Shown here: positions 19,740 to 27,268 of the stretch, piece after piece
Numbering within the stretch: the first letter of the stretch is position 1
Layout: each line of letters begins with the position of its first letter
From: Silene noctiflora
Taxonomy: Eukaryota > Streptophyta > Magnoliopsida > Caryophyllales > Caryophyllaceae
Assembly: GCA_009801015.1 (NCBI GenBank)
Contig: VHZZ01000266.1
Location: forward strand, 168,705-195,972
Direction: 5' to 3'
DNA length: 27,268 bases
Program-made: the position numbers and the translations under genes
The notes under the pieces: model-generated
What the model was told of the DNA's origin: nothing
Databases searched by the model: none
What the model saw: only the letters and a program-made list of their open reading frames with translations

Positions 19740-20438
19740 TTGGTTGTTGTGGCGGGTTTGCGGTCTCATCTTATCGTCCATAGACAGTTAAGTCGATTTT
19801 TTTTACCTTTGTTAATAGAAGTTAAAAAAAATGGCGAGGGAGTTTATCTACCATTAGTATTTGATCATTTTCAATTTTTTTTTTTTTTATCTTTTTTTTT
19901 TTTTCCATTTTTTCTAATAGAGTAATATTTATTCATTATTCATTCTCAACCTCATCAAATAATTGACTGTTAGATGGATCCTCAAAAATAATTTGCCTTC
20001 AGTATTTTAATGATTGCAAACGATATTGTTAGTGATACATCTAATCTGTCATGAACTCATGATTCGTTACCGGACTGAAAACAATGTGCTATATATGGTC
20101 TAACCGTGGCCCATAGAACTATTACGAATTTCTTTCACATGTATTGGAGGAAAGATTACTGACACTTGGAGGCTCTGAGAGATACTACCCAAGTTACCAA
20201 AAAACCATTTTATTAGTTTGCCTATTTTATTTTAGAGATTTCAGTTAATTGTTTGCCTTTTTTAATTTTATGAATGACTTTGATGGATAATTGGATCTTC
20301 CACACACAATTTGGCACACTTATCTTCTAATAATTGACCTCCTCCACTTTTCTTGGGTCTTTGTATCAAAACCAAAGACAAACAAATAACCGGAATGGAG
20401 GGGGTACAAGCTAGTTTGTGGATTTTGTGGAGGGGGTA
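19740..20438. other. Intergenic DNA with poly-T tracts
   Basis: Poly-T tracts fill about 19875-19915 and create a Phe-rich spurious frame. TGGAGGGGGTACA occurs at 20395-20407 and 20428-20440, just before MITE copy 2. Nothing else is recognised. Confidence 0.4.
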
Positions 20439-20574
20439 CAGTAGGTCTCATGAGATACCGTCTTTCACTAATTTAGTGAGAGACATAATAGGAAAACAAA
20501 AAATTCAGTGGGTCCCTCACCCCATCATGTGAGAGGTCTCGATATTGAGAGACCGTCTCTCTAAAGTTTTTGTG
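20439..20574. mobile_element. GAGAGAC-module MITE, copy 2 (136 bp)
   Basis: This is the same family as 12918-13061 in the opposite orientation: it starts CAGTAGGTCTC and ends AGTTTTTGTG, with the shared core CCCATCATGTGAGAGG. The hairpin near the right end has lost about 8 bp of its loop and arm. No target duplication remains. Confidence 0.85.
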
Positions 20575-20595
20575 ATAGAAGTTTACCACGAGGAG

Positions 20596-20962
20596 CAGTG
20601 GCGATTCTAAAATTTGGACAAAGAGGGTGCGAAAATTAAGAAACCACGAGACGTTTGATTAGCGTGAGATTTAAATTCTAGCGATAGAAGTTGGAGGATG
20701 AACATAATAATACCTTATATTATTTTTAAAGAGACAAAAAAACGGTAGGAGCAAAAAAAGTCGTGGCAAATTAAAGAGGGAAGTCTCAAATATATGGGTA
20801 AGAGAGAAGGAGTCGAACTTGGGATCTCAAGTAAAAGAGAAGACACCTCTCACCACTAAGACAATATGAACAACATGACAATTTATTGGACTCAAATAAT
20901 ATTTGTTCTTCAGATTAGAGGGGTGCAGATGAACCCCCTGCACCCCACCAGAACCGCCTCTG
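20596..20962. mobile_element. hAT-type MITE, 367 bp, 8-bp target duplication
   Basis: The ends CAGTGGCGATTCT and (reverse complement) CAGAGGCGGTTCT form a 13-bp terminal inverted repeat with two mismatches. The flanks ACGAGGAG (20588-20595) and ATGAGGAG (20963-20970) are an 8-bp duplication with one mismatch, as made by hAT transposases. GGGTGC near one end and TGCACCCC near the other extend the symmetry. The interior has tRNA-like promoter words on the minus strand. There is no transposase. Confidence 0.8.
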
Positions 20963-21251
20963 ATGAGGAGAAAGGAAGAGAGTTAGAAAAGAGAAGATCG
21001 ATAACAGTTTTATTTTATTATAGGTAAGAGAATATTTGAAGGTTTTTATTGTCTAAGAAAGAGGGGTTGCCCCGAAACAAAAGCAATTAAAAAGATACTA
21101 AACGAGGCGTGGAGACTTCCGAGAGATCTCATTTCACAGAGGATATAAAGAAAAGTTGATGGTGGTGAATAGAAAAGATTAAGGTCAATCTCGTTCGAGC
21201 CCAAATTATTATGACTGTTTAATTATCAATAGTTGATTAGTAGGGCCTTTA

Positions 21252-21577
21252 GAGCATTGCAAAGGTGAGGTGCCCCATATTTTATCCCTTCTTTTTTCAT
21301 TCGTCCACTTCATTTTTCATTAACTTTTTCATCTACCCTCCCCATTTCATAACTACATCTTTTCAATAATGAGGTTCCCCAACAATATAAAATTATATAT
21401 AAAATATAGGAACCTCCCAAAAAAAGCACATCAATTTGCCTTATTTTTTTTGGAACCTCCTCGAAAAGTAGAGGAACCGCCAACATTTGAAGAGCTTGGT
21501 GCAACAATGAGGAGGTCCATTTGAAGAGAGAGAGAGAAGGCAAATGGGGAGGTAAGATCCCACTTTTGCGAATGCTC
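21252..21577. mobile_element. Tourist/Harbinger-type MITE, 326 bp, TTA target duplication
   Basis: The left end GAGCATTGCAAAGGTG and the reverse complement of the right end, GAGCATTCGCAAAAGTG, align as terminal inverted repeats. TTA flanks both sides (21249-21251 and 21578-21580), the PIF/Harbinger target. GAGCAT-type ends are common in plant elements. The minus-strand frame at 21310-21585 lies within the element and is not a gene. Confidence 0.7.
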
Positions 21578-21950
21578 TTAGACACTGTTCTTTTGGGTTG
21601 AATGAAGCTAAATAAGTTGAGCTAAACTGAACTGAAGTGAACTAAATAAAAACTAAAATTAAGCGACATCTTAGTCTAATTTCTCATTTCCATGACGTAA
21701 CAGTGATAACACGCAATATCGACCGATTCGACTCTACCTGTTATACACTTATACAGCAACAGAAATAAACAGAAAATCCCAAATGGGCCCAAATCTCTAT
21801 TAGCCCAAAAGTTGTTATATAAGGACTGATTTGAATGGGCTCTTCTAACAAGCCAACTCCAACTATAGCCCACGTAACTACATAACATAAGTACGTAACT
21901 GCGTACCTTGAATCCTTGTAACACATAGCTTTAGCTTTGTACACTTGAGT

Positions 21951-22336
21951 ATAGGGTTGTTTACCGTTCCAAAATCGAACCGAAATTGGGCCGGATTACA
22001 ATAATTCCGGTTCAGGATCGGCCTTAAAAAAATCTGATTGAAGACCGGACTGGACTGAAATTATTTTGACATGGCCACTTTTTCAAATTCCGTTCTAAAA
22101 ATCCAGACCTGTTGGACCGGATTAGACTCAATTGTACCGAATTATGAAAGCCTACAATGTTTTTTTAAATATGTTTAAGAAAAATATCAAATAATAATAG
22201 TTTCCGGTCTAAACCGAACCAGGCCGAAAATCGAAATCTTAAAATATGTTCGACCGGACCGGAGTTTTTAATTCTAGTTTTGGTCTGGTCCGGCCGGTCC
22301 ATTTTTCCTATCCGGACCGGATTTTACACACCCCTT
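21951..22336. mobile_element. hAT-type MITE rich in CCGGACCGG, 386 bp, 8-bp target duplication
   Basis: Exact 8-bp duplications ACTTGAGT flank the element (21943-21950 and 22337-22344). The ends ATAGGGTTGTTTA and (reverse complement) AAGGGGTGTGTAA are an imperfect inverted repeat. The interior is full of CCGGACCGG, GGCCGG and CCGGTC words, subterminal repeats that a transposase could bind, in an otherwise AT-rich setting. No coding capacity is seen. Confidence 0.75.
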
Positions 22337-22344
22337 ACTTGAGT

Positions 22345-23982
22345 GTTGAGAGTTGAAAAGCTGAAACAAATAAAGGCAATAAGAGCAAACTCTTAAATAA
22401 GGACTTTGTTTCCATTCACAAATCCATGGTATTTCAAATTTTATTAATAACCTACAAAATCTAATCTCTAACTTGTTACTAAAGTGTTAAAGCGATGAAA
22501 TTTTAAAGGTTATTTGTTTCTCATGAGTAGGAGGACGTTAGTGTTGGCTCATTCCAACAATAATCCAAATGTATAATAGTCTATTATTTCATCGTCACTG
22601 CTTTAAAATTGGTTAAACAACATACAGTAAAGTTAAGAAAATTCAAAAATAAATTTACTTTTATTTCTATTGAAGAGCAACACAATTTAGTAAAAAAACT
22701 TCACTTGTAAGTTGTAACACACATTACCTCTAATTTTGTAATCATATTAACCCTTATTTTATTTAGGTCTAATTCTTATTATGATAGTATGACCATATAT
22801 GAGTGTTCCATATAGTGATAAAAATGTCGATAGAATTAATGTTTGAATTTTGATTAAGCTTTGATACTTCGTACTATAAAAGGAACTATTTCACGTCCTT
22901 AATTGAACATGGACATATAGTTTAACACATTATTGTTAAAAGTGTCCTAAGTGAAGTCGATCCTAACTCGTCATAAATTGGGTGGTTATATAAGGTTATT
23001 GAGTTTGTGAGTTTTCAATCCCTCGAGTTCAGACACCCACAAGGCCACAACTCCTCGAGTCACAAACTCCCTTCTAATTATACTTGATCGAAAAAACAGA
23101 TTCGAGATTCGAAATTAACCATTACTATAGAACTGAAAATCCGAATAGACCCAACACACTCGAACTTTCTGAACACGTAACCACCCGGACCCAATGACTC
23201 AATCCACAACCACACGACCCAATCATAAACAAATCGCATTGATACAAATTAATATGAAATCACACCTAATATTATATATATTTACATAAACATTAATATT
23301 TCAATCATTTTTCCAAATTTTGTAGTCACGTTAGCTAGTAAAGTGACAATGTGACATTAAACTATAGCCAACGTGACGGGTCAACACGGTCCGCCATATA
23401 GAACCCAATTTCACAAGCCCTACACAACCGGTCTCAAGCCTGGACCACAATCTCCCAGTTCAACGTACCCTGACTCATTAAAAAATAACCTATCTGAGTC
23501 GGGCTTGGCATGGCATAAGGGCGACAAGCCCAGCCCGCCCTCTCCTTATGGACATACTCGGACCACTTTATCTTAGCTCAACCTATTGGTCACGCTACTT
23601 GGAACGACAATACAACATACCCAAAATTCAAAATGTCCTCTAAATCTAGCCACAGCTCAAACCAAACCCGACCAACTAACCCGTTTACCCGATCCACTTA
23701 AAAGTAGTACTTCGTAACTCTTAAGTGGTAAGTTGGTAACTACACTCACCGATAAAATTACAACTCATACCAAGTGTAAACACACCACATACCGATTACC
23801 GGCTATTTAACCTTTACCGATTACCGTCAACCTCACTTTCTCAATCCCAATTGGTCCCTCCCTCTTTTCCCGGTCACCTTTACCAACACCTGCCAGTCTC
23901 ACCTGCCGGACCAATACATAACCACAAACCCTCACCCCCTATTTCCCGTCAAATCCCTCAACTAACTCATTCTCTCTCATCG
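22345..23982. other. Intergenic DNA upstream of the trihelix gene
   Basis: It contains an inverted repeat GAGTTTGTGA (23001-23010) / TCACAAACTC (23060-23069), a GACCC-rich stretch at 23150-23230, and a GC-richer block at 23380-23580 with CGGGCTTGGCATGGCATAAG and AAGCCCAGCCCG, typical of dispersed plant repeats. The last 200 bases are C-rich and hold CCAAT words (23850 and 23911), probably the trihelix promoter. Confidence 0.4.
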
Positions 23983-23991
23983 AAACCCTAA
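23983..23991 (+). promoter_or_regulatory. Telo-box upstream of the trihelix gene
   Basis: AAACCCTAA lies 33 bp before the ATG, almost the same distance as the telo-box of SWA2. It follows a CT-rich stretch (TCTCTCTC), common near plant transcription starts. Confidence 0.55.
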
Positions 23992-24023
23992 TTTTTTTCC
24001 CTTTTCCCGATCTCAGATCCGCC

Positions 24024-25403
24024 ATGGATGTCGACTCCGAAGACCTCCAATCCACCGCACCACCACCATCACAACAACAACCCGCTCAACCTCCTCCTCC
24101 TTCAACCGGCGAAATATCCGTCACTGTCGCCGTTGCTACTCCGGAAAAAACACCTCCGCCACCGCATACGCCGTCGTCTCTAACCCTAGCTTTACCGATC
24201 CAGCAATATTCCGCTCGATCGACCGTCGTAATTTCCTCCGCCTCCGGCGGCGGAAGAGAAGACTGCTGGAGCGAAGGAGCTACAGCGGCGTTGATAGAAG
24301 CGTGGGGAGACAGATTTTTGGAGTTAAGCAGGGGTAATTTGAAGCAGAAGGATTGGAATGAAGTTGCGGAAATGGTGAATAATAGTGATGATATCGGTAA
24401 AACTCCAAGAACCGACGTTCAATGTAAAAATCGTGTCGATACGGTGAAGAAGAAGTTTAAGAGTGAAAAAAGTAAGGTGGTTGCCGGTTGCGGACCTAGC
24501 CAATGGCGGTTTTATGACCGTATGGAATATCTTCTAGGTCCTTCTTATGCCGGTGTTAAACCGGCTGTTCCGGTCGGAATTCCGGTAGGTGTTAGGCAAT
24601 CCGCACCGATGTCGGTACCAATACCAATGCCGACACCGATGTCGTTCGCTCCGCCGCATTTGCAGCAGCAACAATTTCATCAACGTCATCAACAGCTACT
24701 TCAGCAACAGCACCAGCAACAACAGCAACAGCAGCAGCAGCTGCAAATGAGGCAGAATTATCAAAACCTAATTTCTCAGCAGCAGAGGTTTACTCAAAAT
24801 CTTAATCATAATAATCATCCGAATGTTGTTAATCATAATCATAATGTTGTTAGTAATGTGAGTGTTGGAAATAGATTTAATCATAATGTGAATTTCATGA
24901 GGAAGGAGCCGGTACAGGCACCGCCTCCGCCGGAGGATTCGGAGTCGGAGGAGGAGGGTAGGCGGAGGAATGATACGGAGGAGAGCTCAGGAGCGGAGGC
25001 AGGGGATAGGAGGAGGAAGAGGAAGAGGGTGGGGAAGGGGAAGAGAGCAAAGGCGAAGGCGAAAGAGTGGGGGAACTCGGTGAGGGAATTGACGGTAGCG
25101 ATATTGAAGTTCGGGGAAGCGTATGAAGCGGCTGAAAGCTCGAAATTGGAGCACATTGTTGAAATGGAGAAGCAGCGGATGAAGTTTGCTAAGGATTTGG
25201 AGTTGCAGAGGATGAAGTTTCTTATGAAAACTCAGCTTGAGCTTTCGCAATTTAATGACGGTAGCGGGGGTAGTGGCGGGAGTAGTGGAAGAGTAGGTGG
25301 CAGTGGCAGCGGCGATGGTGGCGAGCATTTGAATAATCATGAGAATCATGTTAACCATGATGATGATGATGATGATGATGGTAATAGTGATAGCAGCAGT
25401 TAG
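24024..25403 (+). CDS. Trihelix transcription factor, SIP1/ASIL2-like, 459 residues
   Basis: Intronless. Residues 1-75 are Pro/Ser/Gln-rich. The trihelix (Myb/SANT-like) DNA-binding domain spans about 80-172, with the three spaced tryptophans W82, W94 and W111, [16 protein letters not shown] at 134-149, and the fourth-helix segment [12 protein letters not shown] at 161-172 typical of the SIP1 clade. A Gln-rich region (213-256), Asn/His repeats (257-290), an acidic patch (303-320) and a basic nuclear-localisation run (329-347) follow. A conserved coiled coil (351-410; [17 protein letters not shown], then [17 protein letters not shown]) is followed by a Gly/Ser linker and an Asp run at 446-452. 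ASIL1/2 proteins repress seed-maturation genes in seedlings, and related ENAP proteins link ethylene signalling to histone acetylation. Which clade member this is cannot be decided by eye. The start ATG sits in the favourable context GCCATGG. Confidence 0.9.
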   Translation: MDVDSEDLQSTAPPPSQQQPAQPPPPSTGEISVTVAVATPEKTPPPPHTPSSLTLALPIQQYSARSTVVISSASGGGREDCWSEGATAALIEAWGDRFLELSRGNLKQKDWNEVAEMVNNSDDIGKTPRTDVQCKNRVDTVKKKFKSEKSKVVAGCGPSQWRFYDRMEYLLGPSYAGVKPAVPVGIPVGVRQSAPMSVPIPMPTPMSFAPPHLQQQQFHQRHQQLLQQQHQQQQQQQQQLQMRQNYQNLISQQQRFTQNLNHNNHPNVVNHNHNVVSNVSVGNRFNHNVNFMRKEPVQAPPPPEDSESEEEGRRRNDTEESSGAEAGDRRRKRKRVGKGKRAKAKAKEWGNSVRELTVAILKFGEAYEAAESSKLEHIVEMEKQRMKFAKDLELQRMKFLMKTQLELSQFNDGSGGSGGSSGRVGGSGSGDGGEHLNNHENHVNHDDDDDDDGNSDSSS

Positions 25404-26099
25404 TTTATAATAATATTGGTGTAGTTTTAGAGTAGAAGAGAAAAGATGTTAAGGATTTAGTCGAGTCTCCTGAAGACGTCTCCGGACTCGGTAACGTTGT
25501 CTTGGGTGTTGAGTCTTCGAGTGAGTGAGTGATTGAGGGATGGAAAAGATGATGAACATTTGGGGGTTTAATGATAATGAGGGAGAGATTTGTGTATTGT
25601 TTAATTGTTAGTATTAAATTAAGACTTACTAAGTTGCAACAAAGTGTAATTTTTATAATTATTTATTTGTGGAGAAAAAAAGGAGAGATTGACTGTTGCT
25701 CAAGTGATGAATGTACAATGTGAAAGTTGAGTTTAATTAATTTCATATATAAAAAAAGTTGAGCTTTTGTTCTTTTATGGACTTTGGATATTTGGTTGCC
25801 AAAATTGCAAAGAGGAGAATTGAGTTTGTTCTTTGATGAAGCACCAATCATGATCAGATGGTTGACTGTGCCATGAAACATGTTAGATGTACTTTTTATG
25901 TAATCTTACTTTGTGAGACCTCTACCTCATTATCGATTTTGGTGGGTGGAGATGCCGGGTTGGGATATGGTGTTAGCGATGAGTACTTTTAGGCGGAGTT
26001 TTACGATGGGGTGAAGAAGAGTTTTACGATGGATCGCCTCATCGGTGTGTAGAGATAGATGGAAAGGTATAGCGATTAATTAACAAAGGGAGTAGAATA
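25404..26099. other. Trihelix 3' flank and intergenic DNA
   Basis: The first 200-300 bases are probably 3' UTR. No frame carries a recognisable domain. At 25980-26035 AGTTTTACGATGG occurs twice about 26 bp apart. Confidence 0.4.
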
Positions 26100-26102
26100 A
26101 TG

Positions 26103-26216
26103 TGGTCTCGTGAGAGACATAATAGGAAAATAGAAAAAACAGTGGGACCCTCACCCCATCATGTGAGAGGTCTCTCAATAACGCTATTGAGAGACGGTCT
26201 CTCAGAAGTTTTTGTG
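26103..26216. mobile_element. GAGAGAC-module MITE, copy 3 (about 114 bp, internally deleted)
   Basis: The right half (CCCATCATGTGAGAGG to AGTTTTTGTG) matches copies 1 and 2. The left end lacks about 25 bp that the others have between two GTGAGAGAC words, a deletion between short direct repeats that removes one hairpin arm. The start is fixed only to within a few bases and no target duplication is seen. Confidence 0.8.
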
Positions 26217-26509
26217 ATGTTTTAATGGATTATTAAGATATAACAGGCCATATGCTTGTAATATTAGTCTGATGAATCATCCCAGAACAAGCACTAAATT
26301 ATTTGGGCTCACTTATTTTTCAGGGTCTCTTCCTAGAAGGCCACCCCTTATAATACCTGCCAAACATGCTTAATTGTGCGTCATTTAGTGCTTTTAGATC
26401 CAAAAAAAACACTAATGGTGGGTTAGTGTCCCACGACATTTAATCCTACGTCGCCTTCCCTTTATTACAACAAATCAACCATATTATTTGCTCATATATC
26501 ATGACTATT

Positions 26510-26610
26510 GTAGATGTCAACTAGTGTAGTTGGTAAAGTCTGAGACTCTGAGAGGTGGTGTTCATGACTAGGGTTTAAATTTTGTCAGTATAAAAAATCA
26601 CCCTTATAGC
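26510..26610 (+). mobile_element. Possible tRNA-derived SINE head
   Basis: TAGTGTAGTTGG at 26522-26533 matches the Pol III A box (TRGCNNARYNGG) in all but one position. GGTTTAAATT at 26572-26581 is a B box (GGTTCRANNC) weakened by C-to-T changes. The spacing of 50 bp is close to a tRNA or SINE. The sequence is not a functional tRNA. Borders, tail and target duplication were not found. Confidence 0.5.
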
Positions 26611-26619
26611 TCCCTTTAG

Positions 26620-27268
26620 ACCAAAACTATAATATGGCTATTTGCTGTTCTTTATGCTCTTTTCACAATAATAGTTGCTTTAAATCTACATATTTACCGA
26701 CATTAAGAGTTCACTCCTCAATTTTTGTTTAATTTGTTGACATTTAGAAACATTTTTGTTTAAGACAAACATTTACGTCTTTAAATTAAAATGGGTCAAA
26801 TAGAGTAGATGAGATCATGAGATTAAACTAAAATGTCAAGGACTATCAAAATTTGTCCATCTAAATCAAGTGTAGTGTTATTTGATACTCCATACTACTT
26901 ATGTTTTAATCTTTTAAATAGATCGATATATCCGTTGTAAGAACGATCAACCGTTTATAAAAATGTTGTAAACAATGTTATCTTAATTTATTGATAAGTT
27001 GTGTTATTGTCAGGTTAAAGGATCATATAAAGACAAACGGTTGTTAAATGTTAGCATTATAAAAAGTTCCTAAGTATTACAAATCATTATTACTAGATAT
27101 TATCGAAATTAATCGACAATTTTCAATCATCACGTGTTTATTAAAAAAGGTTATGCTCATTCATGGACATGAATAACTATTATACCCTTATCATTTCTAT
27201 ATCCTCATTTTCTATTTTGTTACCTATTGATTAAATCCTCTTAAATTAATCAATCAAACTCCGGCCAA
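26620..27268. other. AT-rich intergenic DNA, nothing recognised
   Basis: No frame, terminal repeat or RNA gene could be supported up to the window end. Confidence 0.4.

Noticed and set aside
19695..19925. 76-codon frame ending in a Phe-rich tail
   Set aside because: Its tail is the translation of poly-T tracts and no homology is recognisable.
21310..21585. 91-codon minus-strand frame
   Set aside because: It lies almost wholly within a MITE bounded by inverted repeats and a TTA duplication.
23373..23576. 67-codon Pro-rich frame
   Set aside because: It sits in a GC-richer dispersed repeat with palindromic wording and has no domain.
24987..25358. 123-codon minus-strand frame antisense to the trihelix gene
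   Set aside because: It is the shadow of biased Gly/Arg/Lys codons on the other strand.
26522..26583. tRNA gene
   Set aside because: It has A- and B-box-like words but cannot fold into a full cloverleaf by eye, and the B box is decayed. It is better called a SINE-like head.
1..27268. CRISPR array, bacterial operon or defence system
   Set aside because: There are no regularly spaced short repeats with unique spacers, no ribosome-binding sites or operons, and the genes are clearly plant nuclear genes.

Overview
The window is plant nuclear DNA, from a eudicot and probably from the Caryophyllales (beet, spinach and quinoa group). It is AT-rich. Its genes are intron-split with GT..AG junctions, and the space between them is filled with small transposons. 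The Caryophyllales guess rests on the repeated word TACTCCGTA/TACGGAGTA and on the overall repeat flavour, so it is inference. There are no bacterial operons, CRISPR arrays, rRNA genes or intact tRNA genes.

Three protein genes are well supported, all on the + strand. (1) 4025-12471 is a 16-exon gene for a nucleolar NOC1/MAK21/CEBPZ-type ribosome-assembly factor, the orthologue of Arabidopsis SLOW WALKER2. The joined reading frame stays in phase across all 15 introns and gives 1049 residues. (2) 16551-16925 is an intronless SAUR gene of the SAUR76/77/78 type. In Arabidopsis SAUR78 and SWA2 carry consecutive locus numbers, so this pair looks like ancient microsynteny. (3) 24024-25403 is an intronless trihelix transcription factor of the SIP1/ASIL2 type with polyQ, polyAsp, basic and coiled-coil segments.

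Layout. 1-3362 is the 3' part of a Helitron-like element. Its last 30 bases are a GC-rich hairpin followed by CTAG|T. On the opposite strand it carries pieces of unrelated genes: an endo-beta-mannanase exon, a DnaJ zinc-finger exon, and a long open frame with one stop that I could not identify. A Stowaway MITE and a 144-bp tandem repeat also lie inside it. 3363-4024 is the SWA2 upstream region with a telo-box. 12918-13625 holds a MITE with a 9-bp target duplication and, a few bases on, a 5'-truncated LINE (RNase H remnant, A-rich tail, 14-bp target duplication). 14644-14929 looks like a solo LTR. 17000-23980 is a gene desert with an orphan exon-like frame, an 87-bp duplication, a second copy of the MITE, two hAT-type MITEs with 8-bp duplications and a Harbinger/Tourist-type MITE with a TTA duplication. 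Beyond the trihelix gene lie a third MITE copy and a probable tRNA-derived SINE.

The genes do not form a pathway. Their promoters fit their roles: telo-boxes lie next to the ribosome-biogenesis gene and the trihelix gene, and a TATA box plus an auxin-response core lie upstream of the SAUR. The most unusual structure is the Helitron-like end with its cargo of antisense gene fragments, followed by the MITE family whose ends are built of alternating GAGAGAC modules.
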